A DNA stretch of 42,643 nt from an uncultured Duganella sp. Lineage in GTDB: Bacteria > Pseudomonadota > Gammaproteobacteria > Burkholderiales > Burkholderiaceae. Positions 1 to 10,055 of this stretch are shown here, one piece after another. The notes beneath the pieces are model-generated. The model was not told the origin of the DNA. It ran no database searches and was given only the letters and a program-made list of their open reading frames with translations. Where the stretch lies: contig CAMLSG010000014.1 of the NCBI GenBank assembly GCA_946482635.1, forward strand, positions 1-42,643, read 5' to 3'. Position numbers and translations under genes: made by a program. Position 1 is the first letter of the stretch. Each line of letters opens with the position of its first letter.

Positions 1-1346
1 ACGTGCTGGATCACCAGTTCGCGCTTTTCCTGGCAGAAGTCAATATCGAAGTCGGGCATCGATACCCGTTCCGGATTCAGGAAGCGCTCGAACAGCAGGT
101 TGTACTTCAGCGGATCCAGGTCGGTAATCTTCAATGCATACGCCACCAGCGAGCCTGCGCCGGAACCGCGGCCCGGGCCGATCGGCACGCCGTTGTTCTT
201 GCCCCACTGGATAAACTCCGCAACGATCAGGAAGTAGCCCGGGAACTTCATCTTGATGATGGTGTCGTTCTCGAACTTCAGGCGCGCCTCGTAGCGCGGG
301 CGCTCCTTCTCGCGCTTCTCGGGATCAGGGAACAGCTGGACCAGGCGCTCCTCCAGGCCCTTCTGCGTTTCCGCCACCAGGAATTCGTCGATCGACATGC
401 CCGGCGTCGGGAAGTTCGGCAACTGCGGCTTGCCCAGGGTCAGCGTCACATTGCAGCGCTTGGCGATTTCCACCGAGTTTTGCAGCGCGGCCGGCAGGTC
501 GTGGAACAGTTCCGCCATTTCGGCCTGCGTGAGGAAGCGCATCTGCTCGTTGAAACGCTTGACGCGCTTGGCATTGGCCAGCATCTCGCCTTCCGCGATA
601 CAGACGCGCGCTTCGTGGGCGATGAATTCATCCTTCGACAGGAACTGCACCGGGTGCGTCGCCACGACAGGCAGGCCAAGCTTGGCCGCCAGCGCGACGG
701 ACTGGCGCACCTGCACCTCCTGGTTGGCCTGGCCGGCACGCTGGATCTCGACGTAGAAATGGCCGTTCGGGAAGATTTCCGCCCATTTGCGGGCATTGGC
801 CTCGGCCAGGTCAAGGTTGCCGTTTTCGATGGCCTGGCCGATGTCGCCAAAGTGCGCGCCGGACAGGGCGATCAGCGCATTGGCGCCGCTCTCGCCGGGC
901 AGCAGCGGATATTCCTTGTTGGCGCGGTCGCGCAGCCACTCGGTACGGATCTCGGCGCGGCCCTTGTACTGGTTGTTCAGCCACGCTTCCGACAACAGTT
1001 CGCACAGCTGGAGGTAGCCCATGCGGTTCTTCGCGAACAGCATGATGCGATGCGGCTTGTCGCGGTTCTCGTCGTTGGTGATCCAGGCGTCGACGCCGAC
1101 AATCGGCTTGATGCCCTTGCCGCGCGCCGACTTGTAGAAGCGCACCATGGCGAACATGTTCGCCAGGTCGGTGATGGCCAGCGCGCCCTGCTTGTCCTTG
1201 ACCGCCGCCTTGATCATGTCATCGATGCGCACCAGGCCATCGACAATCGAGTACTCGGTATGCACGCGCAGGTGGACGAAATCCGGGCCTTTGGGTGCTG
1301 GCGGTGCGTCCGCCGCTACGTCTTGTTCAATTGTCAGATTGCTCAT
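1..1346 (-). CDS. dnaE: DNA polymerase III subunit alpha, N-terminal part (runs off the left edge)
   Basis: This is the catalytic subunit of the replicative DNA polymerase III in the cytoplasm. The first 448 codons are present and the gene continues past base 1. The translation opens [10 protein letters not shown] and shows the PHP-domain opening [12 protein letters not shown] near residues 26-37. The palm-domain signature PDFDIDFC lies near residues 431-438, with the two catalytic aspartates at about 434 and 436. [16 protein letters not shown] precedes it, as expected for the C-family polymerase core. An extension of about 20 residues precedes the PHP domain compared with the E. coli protein. 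The ATG at 1346 is the first in-frame start and has only a weak ribosome site. The frame is intact over the visible part. Identity is near certain; the missing C-terminal two thirds cannot be judged. Confidence 0.97.
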   Translation of the reverse strand, partial: MSNLTIEQDVAADAPPAPKGPDFVHLRVHTEYSIVDGLVRIDDMIKAAVKDKQGALAITDLANMFAMVRFYKSARGKGIKPIVGVDAWITNDENRDKPHRIMLFAKNRMGYLQLCELLSEAWLNNQYKGRAEIRTEWLRDRANKEYPLLPGESGANALIALSGAHFGDIGQAIENGNLDLAEANARKWAEIFPNGHFYVEIQRAGQANQEVQVRQSVALAAKLGLPVVATHPVQFLSKDEFIAHEARVCIAEGEMLANAKRVKRFNEQMRFLTQAEMAELFHDLPAALQNSVEIAKRCNVTLTLGKPQLPNFPTPGMSIDEFLVAETQKGLEERLVQLFPDPEKREKERPRYEARLKFENDTIIKMKFPGYFLIVAEFIQWGKNNGVPIGPGRGSGAGSLVAYALKITDLDPLKYNLLFERFLNPERVSMPDFDIDFCQEKRELVIQH

Positions 1347-1413
1347 TTAGCTGCTGGGTGCGAAAGTCGGTTCAAGTCCGCTATTTTAACGTCTGCGCGG
1401 CCGCCCGGGCTCC

Positions 1414-2481
1414 TCAATGCCAGGTGATGGCATCGCGCGACACCGGCGACCAGGTCTGGCCGCCATCGCTGCTCTCGTGGATCGCGGCTCCGTCGAACCC
1501 AAGCGCATAGATCCTGCCGTTGACGCTTCGCGTCAGCATTCCCTGGAAGGGGTCGATCCGCATTTCGCTCAGGCTCCCATCCACTCCTTTCCGGTACAGG
1601 GAGCGGAACAGAGGTCCCTTGTGCGGAGCGCTGCGAATAAAGAAATACATCGCGTCGGGGTCCGGGCCAAATGTTCTCAGGATAAAGGCGGCATCCGGCG
1701 GCAGACCGAAGCGCAGCTCTTCCCAATGGCGGCCGCCGTCCTTGCTGGCGAATGCACGCTGGCTGACGGCGATGTTGCCCAAGGCGAGCAAAGTACCGTC
1801 AGGCGCCATTTTCAGGTCCGGCGACCTGCCGGCAATGCCACTCAGGACCGGGCTTTCCTGGCCTGCCTGCTCGACCTGCTGCCAGTGCCTGCCCTCGTCT
1901 TTGCTTTGAAACAGCGTTTTGCCGGAAACGACAAACAGCTCGCGGTCGTTGGCCGCGAGCGCCTGCTGGTACACATCGGCCGGTTCAGGCATCGACGCGA
2001 ATTTGTTTTCGCTCCAGCTGATGCCGCCATCATGACTCGCAAAGACCGTGTCGCCATAAAGCAGGTAGGCACGTCCCTGCGCAGTGCGGGCCAGGTAGCG
2101 CTCATGCCCCGTTCCCAGTTTGCCGAACTCGTGGGGCGCGCTGGCGGCACCCTCTTCGACCCAGCTCAAGCCACCGTCGCGCGAACCATATACCGCGCCA
2201 GAGATATGCGCGCTGAGGAGGAGTTCATTGCCGCCACGGGCGTAAATCTGCGTCCAGCCCCCCATTCCTGCGGACTCGATCAACTGTTTCCACGCGCCGC
2301 CTTCGACACGGCGGTAAAGGCCCCTGGCATTCACCACTGCGAACAGGGCGCCGTCAGGCATGGCCTGGATATTGGCGATCTGGGGACGGGCAGGAATTGG
2401 GGGCGGAGTCGCACTGGCAGTCATTGCGATGAAACAGAGGCTGAAAATGGATTTATTCAAGCGCATGAAGATTCTGCTCAT
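1414..2481 (-). CDS. Secreted Asp-box (BNR/sialidase-like) beta-propeller protein
   Basis: The product is 355 aa and starts with a signal peptide (KSIFSLCFIAMTASA). The rest is a repeat protein with at least five Asp-box motifs of the form S-x-D-x-G-x-x-W: SRDGGLSW, SHDGGISW, SKDEGRHW, SKDGGRHW and SSDGGQTW. Asp boxes mark the turns of sialidase-type and Vps10/photosynthesis-system-II-stability-type propellers. They do not prove glycosidase activity, and I see no clear sialidase arginine triad. It is probably an exported or periplasmic propeller of unknown ligand. The ATG at 2481 has no good ribosome site; an in-frame ATG at 2466 (MRLNKSIF) gives a cleaner signal peptide and may be the real start. 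It lies 67 bp upstream of dnaE on the same strand and is probably transcribed separately. Confidence 0.8.
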   Translation of the reverse strand: MSRIFMRLNKSIFSLCFIAMTASATPPPIPARPQIANIQAMPDGALFAVVNARGLYRRVEGGAWKQLIESAGMGGWTQIYARGGNELLLSAHISGAVYGSRDGGLSWVEEGAASAPHEFGKLGTGHERYLARTAQGRAYLLYGDTVFASHDGGISWSENKFASMPEPADVYQQALAANDRELFVVSGKTLFQSKDEGRHWQQVEQAGQESPVLSGIAGRSPDLKMAPDGTLLALGNIAVSQRAFASKDGGRHWEELRFGLPPDAAFILRTFGPDPDAMYFFIRSAPHKGPLFRSLYRKGVDGSLSEMRIDPFQGMLTRSVNGRIYALGFDGAAIHESSDGGQTWSPVSRDAITWH

Positions 2482-2518
2482 AATTGGTTCGCATTATTTT
2501 ACGGCCTGAGCTGCCCCC

Positions 2519-2788
2519 CTATTCCACCAGTTGTACGCCCGCCTGCCGGGCCACTGCCGCCAGTTGGCGGTCGCAGGTCGCCAGCGCTGCCCCCTGGCGC
2601 AACGCCAGGCTAAGGTAATCCGCGTCATAGGCAGTAAGTCCGGTAGATCGGCCACGCAAGAAGGCCTCCCGTCCCTGGATGACCGGCTCGGTCTTGTCTG
2701 TCGTGATTGGCAGGCAATACAAATGTTGCAGGAAGGTTGTTGCCTGTGCCTCGGAAGCGTCAAGCACAACGTTCACTCGCGCCCTCAC
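2519..2788 (-). pseudogene. VapC-like PIN-domain toxin remnant with an internal deletion
   Basis: The C-terminal half reads like a VapC ribonuclease toxin: LTAYDADYLSLALRQG, then ALATCDRQLAAVARQAGV. These carry the third and fourth conserved acidic positions of PIN domains. The N-terminus, VNVVLDAS, has the first conserved aspartate. The segment between them is too short: about 85-89 residues in total, where VapC proteins usually have about 130-140. The stretch with the second conserved acidic residue is missing, so the active site is incomplete. Translation would begin at a GTG (2788 or 2776) overlapping the antitoxin remnant. Function as a toxin is unlikely. The deletion is inferred from family length, not from a comparison. 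Confidence 0.7.
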
Positions 2789-3013
2789 GGATCATGGCGG
2801 CAATTTCGTCATCGCCCACCCCCTTGACCTTCGGAAGTTTGCGTAACGCTTCCATGGCAAGCCTCGCGTCGGCCAGCGGATTTGCCTGGGAGGGAACAAG
2901 GTCCGCCACGGGCTTGCCGCGGACCGAAATTGTATAACGCTGTCCTTCGCTGACTCCGCGCAACAAATCTGAAATCTTGCCTTTGCGTCAAACGCGCCGA
3001 TTTCCTTATACAT
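2760..3013 (-). pseudogene. VapB/Phd-type antitoxin, frameshifted
   Basis: The ATG at 3013 follows a strong ribosome site (GGAGGG) and begins MYKEIGAFDAKAR, the usual opening of Phd/YefM-type antitoxins. That frame then leaves the family pattern. From about base 2972 the expected continuation, SDLLRGVSEGQRYTISVRGK, is found one frame over. A single-base loss near 2972-2975 explains this. The second frame continues through KPVADLVPSQ to a VapB-like tail ending IREGASERCA and overlaps the toxin remnant. The intact antitoxin would have been about 83 aa. Since the partner is also damaged, the pair looks like a dead toxin-antitoxin module. A sequencing error could mimic the single-base shift. Confidence 0.7.
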
Positions 3014-3145
3014 GGAACGCCCTCCAATGAACTAGCTTGCTGGCTAGTTCAGCATAGGACGCGCCATAATTGCTTACAAATGAGCCAGTCACTACCGCGT
3101 GGCACGGCTAGAATCACCCTTACCAATCCACCCTTGGAGAGAAAG

Positions 3146-3448
3146 ATGAAAATTGTTGCTGCTGCCCTGCTGATGACTGCCTCGCTGGCGGCCTATGCGG
3201 AAGAACCCGAGCAGTTGGCCAAATCGAAGAGCTGCTTCGCCTGCCACGCCATGGCCAAGAAGCTGGTGGGCCCATCGTTCAAGGATGTCGCAGCCAAGTA
3301 CAAGAACGACAAGGGCGCTGAAGACAAGCTGATCCTGAAGGTGCTGCAAGGCGGCTCCGGCACCTGGGGCGCGGTGCCGATGCCGCCCAACCAGGTGACC
3401 GACGCCGAGGCGCACCAGCTGGTGCGCTGGGTGCTGGCGCAGAAGTAA
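3146..3448 (+). CDS. Small periplasmic class I cytochrome c (c551/c8 type)
   Basis: The product is 100 aa. A signal peptide (MKIVAAALLMTASLAAYA) directs it to the periplasm. The haem-binding motif CFACH is at residues 30-34 and the likely axial methionine is Met79 in GAVPMPPNQV. Length and spacing fit the monohaem cytochrome c551/c8 group, which carries electrons between periplasmic redox complexes. The ATG at 3146 is chosen over an upstream in-frame start because it follows GAGAGAAAG and gives a clean signal peptide. The gene stands alone and faces a convergent DUF1444-like gene 21 bp away. A short GC hairpin (3463-3479) lies in the convergent zone but has no T tract. Confidence 0.92.
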   Translation: MKIVAAALLMTASLAAYAEEPEQLAKSKSCFACHAMAKKLVGPSFKDVAAKYKNDKGAEDKLILKVLQGGSGTWGAVPMPPNQVTDAEAHQLVRWVLAQK

Positions 3449-3469
3449 GCGCTAACCGGGGTGCCCGCT

Positions 3470-4030
3470 TCAGGCGGGCTTGCGAATGCGGAAGGTGTTC
3501 TTGCTGATCAGATGATCGCCGTTCTGATGGACGCGCTCCACCATTTCCTTCAGCGTGGCGACACCTTCTTCCGACGCCATGTCGCAGAACGCCATGATGT
3601 CGCGTGCCGGCACGGCGACCATATACCCTTCATCCACCAGTTCGGCCAGGTCGCGCTGCCACAGCGCCTGCAGCAGGAACATGCTGGCCTCGAAATTGCC
3701 ATCGACGAAAACCCCGAAGACCGGCCCGTGCTGCTCGACCCGCATCTGCTGGCTGCACAGCTTGTCCAGGTTGGCGATCGCCGAGCGGTGCAGTTGGGCC
3801 GCATCGATGCCGGCTTCTGCAAGATGGCGGTACTGGACATAAACCAGCCCTTCCGGCTCATCGACCACATAGGCCACCACCAGGCCGGAACCCAGCGAGC
3901 GCAAGACCGGGCTGTCGGGCTCGGGCAAGGCGAATGCCGCCGCGCTGTCGTCTTCGACCGTGCCTTTCAGGTAAGCCACGGCACGCGCCAGGAAATCATG
4001 GGTGGGATTGAATACTGCGCCATCTTTCAT
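3470..4030 (-). CDS. DUF1444 (YtpQ)-like cytoplasmic protein
   Basis: The product is 186 aa with no signal peptide or membrane segment. The layout resembles DUF1444: a central strand region (GLVVAYVVDEPEGLVYVQYRHL), a glycine-aromatic segment (GPVFGVFVDGNFEASMFLL) and a late motif (GYMVAVPARDIMAFCD). Family function is not established and I assign none. The start at 4030 has a plausible ribosome site (AGAAAGG, about 8 nt upstream). It is divergent from trhO, with 144 bp between the starts. The family assignment is from remembered pattern only and is moderately sure; the gene itself is well supported. Confidence 0.7.
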   Translation of the reverse strand: MKDGAVFNPTHDFLARAVAYLKGTVEDDSAAAFALPEPDSPVLRSLGSGLVVAYVVDEPEGLVYVQYRHLAEAGIDAAQLHRSAIANLDKLCSQQMRVEQHGPVFGVFVDGNFEASMFLLQALWQRDLAELVDEGYMVAVPARDIMAFCDMASEEGVATLKEMVERVHQNGDHLISKNTFRIRKPA

Positions 4031-4110
4031 CGAATTGACCTTTCTCTATTGCACTATTTGATAGCAATTATTCCAGACCATTTAACCATTTGGCAATCCC
4101 TGCCTATTAT

Positions 4111-4139
4111 TTGGGCATTCCGCCGAGTGCGGCTATAAT
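4111..4139 (+). promoter_or_regulatory. Probable sigma70 promoter of trhO
   Basis: TTGGGC at 4111-4116 and a perfect TATAAT at 4134-4139 are separated by 17 bp, 36 bp upstream of the trhO start codon. The pattern is seen directly; activity is inferred. Confidence 0.55.
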
Positions 4140-4174
4140 GTCGGCTGTTCCGGATTCAATCGATTACCAATCCC

Positions 4175-5056
4175 ATGCAAGCAACCATTGAAAACGCGCC
4201 TGCAACGCCCGGCGCGGCACCAGCCGTTTACGTCAACATCGCGGCCTACAAGTTCATCACACTCGACCAGCTGGACGAACTGCGCCCGCAATATCAAGAG
4301 ATCTGCGCCCGCCTGGGCCTGAAGGGCACTATCCTGCTGACCCCGGAAGGCATCAATATGTTCCTGTCCGGCACCCGCGGCAATATCGACGAGTACCTGG
4401 CCTGGGTGCGCAGCGATGCCCGCCTGGCGGACCTGGAAGTGAAGGAAAGCCTGTCGGCCGAGCAGTCGCACCGCCGCATGCTGGTGCGCATCAAGAAAGA
4501 AATCATCACCATGCGCCACCCGCTGATCCGTCCGGAAGACGGCCGCGCACCGCATGTGAAAGCCAAGGACCTGAAGCGCTGGCTGGACCAGGGCCACGAC
4601 GACAACGGCAAGCCGGTCGTGATGGTCGAGACCCGCAACGACTACGAAGTGGACGTCGGCACCTTCAACAACACCGTCGACTACCGCCTGACCAAGTTCA
4701 CCGAATTCCCGGAAGTGATCGAGAAGCACAAGGCCGATTTCGAAGGCAAGACCGTGGTGACCTTCTGCACCGGCGGCATCCGCTGCGAAAAAGCCGCGAT
4801 CCACATGCAGAACATCGGCTACGACAATGTGTACCAGCTGGAAGGCGGCATCCTGAAGTACTTCGAGGAAGTGGGCGGCGCCCATTACACCGGCGATTGC
4901 TTCGTGTTCGACTACCGCACCGCGCTCAACCCGCAGCTGGAACCGACTGAAACCAAGCAGTGCTTCGCCTGCCGCGCCGTGGTCACTCCGCGCCAGCAGC
5001 TGGCGCCTGAATACGTGCCGGGGGTGTCGTGCCCGTCCTGCTTCGGCAAGCATTAA
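4175..5056 (+). CDS. trhO: tRNA uridine(34) hydroxylase (rhodanese family)
   Basis: The product is 293 aa and matches the TrhO/YceA family, which makes 5-hydroxyuridine at the wobble position of tRNA in an oxygen-dependent way. The N-terminal half carries the family segment [19 protein letters not shown]. The rhodanese domain follows, with active loop [11 protein letters not shown]; the catalytic cysteine is Cys198. A C-terminal cysteine cluster (CFACRAVV and CPSCFGKH) resembles the metal-binding tail of longer family members. Length is normal for proteobacteria. The ATG at 4175 is 36 bp downstream of a good -10 box. The gene is monocistronic, followed by a palindromic repeat block and a two-way terminator shared with rhlE. 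Confidence 0.93.
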   Translation: MQATIENAPATPGAAPAVYVNIAAYKFITLDQLDELRPQYQEICARLGLKGTILLTPEGINMFLSGTRGNIDEYLAWVRSDARLADLEVKESLSAEQSHRRMLVRIKKEIITMRHPLIRPEDGRAPHVKAKDLKRWLDQGHDDNGKPVVMVETRNDYEVDVGTFNNTVDYRLTKFTEFPEVIEKHKADFEGKTVVTFCTGGIRCEKAAIHMQNIGYDNVYQLEGGILKYFEEVGGAHYTGDCFVFDYRTALNPQLEPTETKQCFACRAVVTPRQQLAPEYVPGVSCPSCFGKH

Positions 5057-5059
5057 ACG

Positions 5060-5165
5060 AGTGTCAGACCCTGCGGGTCTGACACTGCCTTGCCGGTTTT
5101 CCTGGAAGAGTGGCGGCGCGTTCGAAAACCGGTAAACCGGTGTCTGACCCTCAGGGTCAGACACC
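5060..5165. repeat. REPIN-like pair of palindromes
   Basis: Two perfect hairpins, each with 12-bp arms and a 3-base loop, lie 52 bp apart. The first (5060-5086) has arms AGTGTCAGACCC / GGGTCTGACACT around TGC. The second (5139-5165) has arms GGTGTCTGACCC / GGGTCAGACACC around TCA. Between them an inner inverted pair, CCGGTTTT and AAAACCGG, makes the whole block roughly symmetric, like a REP doublet (REPIN). No T tract follows either hairpin, so they are not ordinary terminators. Confidence 0.75.
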
Positions 5166-5181
5166 ATCGTCCACGATAGAA

Positions 5182-5208
5182 AAAAGGGCCCGTTCGACGG
5201 GCCCTTTT
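5182..5208. terminator. Bidirectional intrinsic terminator between trhO and rhlE
   Basis: Arms AAAAGGGCCCGT (5182-5193) and ACGGGCCCTTTT (5197-5208) enclose the loop TCG. A-rich and T-rich flanks let it act on both convergent genes. It sits 20 bp from the rhlE stop codon. Confidence 0.85.
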
Positions 5209-5227
5209 CTTTGCTGCCGGCGGCGGC

Positions 5228-6646
<1,419 letters not shown>

Positions 6647-6750
6647 ACAATTCTTTAATTAACAGCGGCCAACCCCGCATGATACCCGAGAACTGTGGTA
6701 AAGCGCATAGAATGGGGCTCCGGAGCGGAAATTATTGCCGAGTTGGAAGC

Positions 6751-6756
6751 TATAAT
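6751..6756 (+). promoter_or_regulatory. Perfect -10 box immediately upstream of the GGDEF gene
   Basis: TATAAT lies 8 nt before the ATG at 6765. If used, transcription would begin about at the start codon and give a leaderless message. No convincing -35 box is seen at 16-18 bp. No ribosome site precedes the ATG, which fits a leaderless reading. Confidence 0.4.
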
Positions 6757-6764
6757 GTCACTAA

Positions 6765-9700
6765 ATGAATGCTACCAACGCTCGCGGCTGGCACCTGAGC
6801 CGCTTTATTTTGCTGATCATCCTGGCAAGCAGCCTGCTTGGCGCCCTTGCCCAGGCAGCCGCGCCCTCGCTGCGCTTCCGCAAGCTCGGGCCGCTGGGCA
6901 ATGACGAGCCGTCGATGTTGTCGCTACTGCAAGACAAGCGCGGCTTCATGTGGATCGGCACCCAATCGAACGGCCTGTACCGCTACGACGGCTATCGCGT
7001 CACCAAGTATCGCAGCAAGGCGGGCGACCCGCGCAAGCTGCCGCATGACCGCGTCGCAGCGCTCTTCGAGGACAGCAAAGGCCGGCTGTGGGCCGGCACC
7101 CAGAACGGCCTGGCCCGGTTCAATCCGGAAAGCAATGATTTCACCGCCTTCCTGCCGGCCAATGCGCCCAACAACGGCCGCATCGTCAAAGCCCTGGTCT
7201 CCGACGGCAAAGACGGCCTGTGGCTGGCGACCTGGGGCGGCTTGCAGCACTTCGAACCGGACAGCGGCACCTTCACCGTCCACGTGCACGACCCGGCGCG
7301 TCCCGGCAGCCTTGGCGGCAACGACCTGAACGCGCTGGCAGTCGACAAGCGGGGCGGGGTCTGGGCCGCGACCTGGCCCGGCGGCCTGGACTATTTGCCG
7401 CCCGGCGCCAGCGATTTCCAGCATTACCGCGTGGACAAAGGGCAGGATCCGAACGCACGCGCCAACATCGTGCGGGCCCTGCAGTTCGACGCCCATGGCG
7501 TGCTGTGGATCGGCACCGAAGGCGGCGTCTGGCGCTGGGACAGCAGCAAGCCCTGGGACACGCGCGAAAGCGTGGCCGTGCCCGACAGCCGTGTCACCAG
7601 CTTCTATTTCGACCGCGACGGCACGCTGTGGGCCACCACCCTGTCGGCCGGCCTGCTGCGCTGGGATAGCGCGGCACAACGCTTCGACCAGTACAGCCAC
7701 AACAGCGACGACCCGTATTCGCTGCCGGGCGATAACCTGCGCGCCATGCTGCAGGACCGCGGCGGCATGCTGTGGATCGCGTCCTTCACCGATGGCATTG
7801 CCCTGGTCAACCTGAGCAGCAGCGGCTTCACGCGCTACCTGCCCTACCGCCTGGACGGGCGCCACGGCCGCGCCAACAACGCCTTGCTGAGCATGGAAAA
7901 AGGCCCGAACGGCACGGTCTGGGTGGGCGGCAACCTCGGCATGGGCCTGTTCGATCCGGCCAGGGGCGAAGTGCTGCGGCGCTACCAGGCTGACGGCCGC
8001 CCCGGCGCGATGGTCAGCAATATCGTGTACAGCCTGTACCAGCAAGCGGGCGGCCCGCTCTGGGTCGGCACGGCCAACGGCCTGAACCGGCTCGATACAC
8101 CGGACGGCGCCTTCAAGCTGGTGCGCTTCGGCAATACCGCCAGCGACTTCATCAATGCCATCGCGCCCGGCAAGGACGGCATGCTGTGGCTGGGCACCGG
8201 CAACAGCCTGGTGCGCTACGACACATTGCGCGACCGCTCCCTGCTGTTCTACCACGACCCGCAAAACCCGGACAGCCGCAGCGTCGGCGGCACCAGCGTG
8301 GTGCTGGAAGACCGCAAGGGCCGCGTGTGGATGGGCTCGGAATTCAACGGCGGCGGGCTCGACATGCTGGACCCGGCCACCGGCAAGTTCCGCCACCTGC
8401 GCGCCGGCGGGCCGGAAGGCATGATCGACGATAACGTCACCGCGCTGCATGAAGACGCCGAAGGACGGTTGTGGATCGGCACCTCGCGCGGCCTGGTGCA
8501 GCTGGAAGAAACGGCGCGCAACGGCTTGCGCCTGCGCACGCATGCCGCCGCCGTGCAACACCTGAAGACGCTGGCGATCCAGTCCGACGCCAAGGGCAGG
8601 ATCTGGGTCAGCACGCTGGCCGGCCTGTTCCGCCTCAACCCCGGCAACGGTTCGGCCCAGCTCTACACCGTGGCCGACGGCATGACCGACGGCTTCACCA
8701 CCAATGCCTCGGCGCCGGGCGCGGATGGCAAGCTGTACTTCGGCGGCGTGCACGGCATGACCGGCATCGACCCGGAGCAGGTGCGCAGCGACTCGGTGCC
8801 GCCGCAGGTGGCCATCACCGACATCAAGCTGTTCAGCCATTCCCTGAGCGATGGCCGCTTCCGCGACCAGGCCTGGCTGGAAGGTCCGCTGACGGCGCCC
8901 ACCGGCCTGGTGCTGTCGTCCCAGGCGACCGCCTTCACCATCGAGTTCGCGGCCCTGCATTTCACCGAACCGTCGCAAAACCGCTACGCCTACCAGTTGG
9001 AAGGCTTCGACCCCGACTGGCAGGAAACCGACGCCGAGCGCCGGGTGGCCACCTACACCAACCTCGACCCGGGGCGCTATGTGTTCCGGGTGCGCGCCGC
9101 CAACCACCACGGCAGCTGGAGCGAGCAGCCCGCCAGGCTGGAAGTGACCATCACGCCGCCGTTCTGGCAGACCACCTGGTTCCGCGTGGCTGCCGCGGCC
9201 GTGATCCTGGGCGGCTTGTGGAGCCTGTATCACTGGCGCATCCGGCGCCTGACCCGCCTGCAGGCCGTGCTCGAGCAGCAGGTTGCGGCCCGCACCGTCG
9301 AACTGGAAGACTCCAACCGCAAGCTGGAAGCCTTGAGCCAGACCGACGGCCTGACCGGCGTCAGCAACCGGCGCGGCTTCGACCTGGCGCTGGAAGCGGA
9401 ATGGCGGCGCGCCCAGCGCACCGGCCAGCCGCTGGCGCTGTCGATGCTGGATGTGGACTACTTCAAGAAATACAATGACCGCTACGGCCATCTGGCCGGC
9501 GACGCCACGCTGCGCGCGGTGGCGCGCATGATCACCGAGCATGGCCGGCGCAGCTCCGACCTGGTGGCGCGCTACGGCGGCGAAGAATTTGCGCTGCTGT
9601 CGGTCGCCACGCCGGGCGCCGACGCGATCGGCGTGGCGCAGACCATCTGCACCGAACTGGCCCGGCTGCAGCTGCCGCACGACGCCTCGCCGCTGGGGCA

Positions 9701-9842
9701 TGTGACCATCAGCATCGGCGTGGCCGTGCTGGTGCCGACCGAGCACAGCCGCCCGGAACAGCTGGTGCGCATGGCCGACGAAGCCTTGTACCGCGCCAAG
9801 CAGCGCGGCCGCAACCAGGCTCTGCTGGCAATGGACGAATAA
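6765..9842 (+). CDS. Membrane diguanylate cyclase with periplasmic two-component-type propeller (Reg_prop, Y_Y_Y, GGDEF)
   Basis: The product is 1025 aa. An N-terminal hydrophobic segment (FILLIILASSLLGALA) is a signal or anchor. Residues of about 40-710 hold a series of Reg_prop propeller repeats (MWIGT, LWAGT, VWVGG, LWIGT). A Y_Y_Y domain follows (about 715-800; YAYQLEGFDPDWQ), then a transmembrane helix near 803-825, a short coiled coil, and a GGDEF domain (about 865-1020). The active site is GGEEF at residues 938-942, with an RSSD inhibitory I-site five residues before it. It is therefore probably an active cyclase with product feedback. The sensor architecture is that of the Bacteroidetes-type hybrid glycan sensors, here wired to c-di-GMP output. 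Ligand unknown. It overlaps the next gene by one base. Confidence 0.93.
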   Translation: MNATNARGWHLSRFILLIILASSLLGALAQAAAPSLRFRKLGPLGNDEPSMLSLLQDKRGFMWIGTQSNGLYRYDGYRVTKYRSKAGDPRKLPHDRVAALFEDSKGRLWAGTQNGLARFNPESNDFTAFLPANAPNNGRIVKALVSDGKDGLWLATWGGLQHFEPDSGTFTVHVHDPARPGSLGGNDLNALAVDKRGGVWAATWPGGLDYLPPGASDFQHYRVDKGQDPNARANIVRALQFDAHGVLWIGTEGGVWRWDSSKPWDTRESVAVPDSRVTSFYFDRDGTLWATTLSAGLLRWDSAAQRFDQYSHNSDDPYSLPGDNLRAMLQDRGGMLWIASFTDGIALVNLSSSGFTRYLPYRLDGRHGRANNALLSMEKGPNGTVWVGGNLGMGLFDPARGEVLRRYQADGRPGAMVSNIVYSLYQQAGGPLWVGTANGLNRLDTPDGAFKLVRFGNTASDFINAIAPGKDGMLWLGTGNSLVRYDTLRDRSLLFYHDPQNPDSRSVGGTSVVLEDRKGRVWMGSEFNGGGLDMLDPATGKFRHLRAGGPEGMIDDNVTALHEDAEGRLWIGTSRGLVQLEETARNGLRLRTHAAAVQHLKTLAIQSDAKGRIWVSTLAGLFRLNPGNGSAQLYTVADGMTDGFTTNASAPGADGKLYFGGVHGMTGIDPEQVRSDSVPPQVAITDIKLFSHSLSDGRFRDQAWLEGPLTAPTGLVLSSQATAFTIEFAALHFTEPSQNRYAYQLEGFDPDWQETDAERRVATYTNLDPGRYVFRVRAANHHGSWSEQPARLEVTITPPFWQTTWFRVAAAAVILGGLWSLYHWRIRRLTRLQAVLEQQVAARTVELEDSNRKLEALSQTDGLTGVSNRRGFDLALEAEWRRAQRTGQPLALSMLDVDYFKKYNDRYGHLAGDATLRAVARMITEHGRRSSDLVARYGGEEFALLSVATPGADAIGVAQTICTELARLQLPHDASPLGHVTISIGVAVLVPTEHSRPEQLVRMADEALYRAKQRGRNQALLAMDE

Positions 9843-10045
9843 TGGACGACACTGCAGCCCCTGCCGACGACCCCAAGCCGCAACCGCCGGCCGAACCCGG
9901 CCCGGACGACTGCTGCCACAGCGGCTGCACCTGGTGCGTGCTCGACCTCTACTATGACGACCTGGAGAGGTACCGTATTGCTCTTGCCGCTTGGGAAAAG
10001 CGCCATGTGAGTGCGCGAACAGAAGGGAAACCCCGTCGCCGCTAG
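9842..10045 (+). CDS. Small cysteine-rich protein of the oxidoreductase-like family
   Basis: The product is 67 aa. The core, DCCHSGCTWCVLDLYYDDL, matches the short 'oxidoreductase-like' domain found in small bacterial proteins and in the N-termini of some eukaryotic proteins. The four cysteines suggest metal or redox chemistry, but function is not established. Its ATG overlaps the stop of the GGDEF gene (TAATG), so it is probably translationally coupled to it. The N-terminus is Pro/Asp-rich and the C-terminus is basic. The end of the frame reaches almost to the following transporter start. Confidence 0.75.
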   Translation: MDDTAAPADDPKPQPPAEPGPDDCCHSGCTWCVLDLYYDDLERYRIALAAWEKRHVSARTEGKPRRR

Positions 10046-10055
10046 CATCGGTGGC

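Noticed and set aside
3463..3479. GC hairpin as a terminator between the cytochrome c and DUF1444-like genes
   Set aside because: The stem is only 6 bp and there is no T tract; it overlaps a stop codon.
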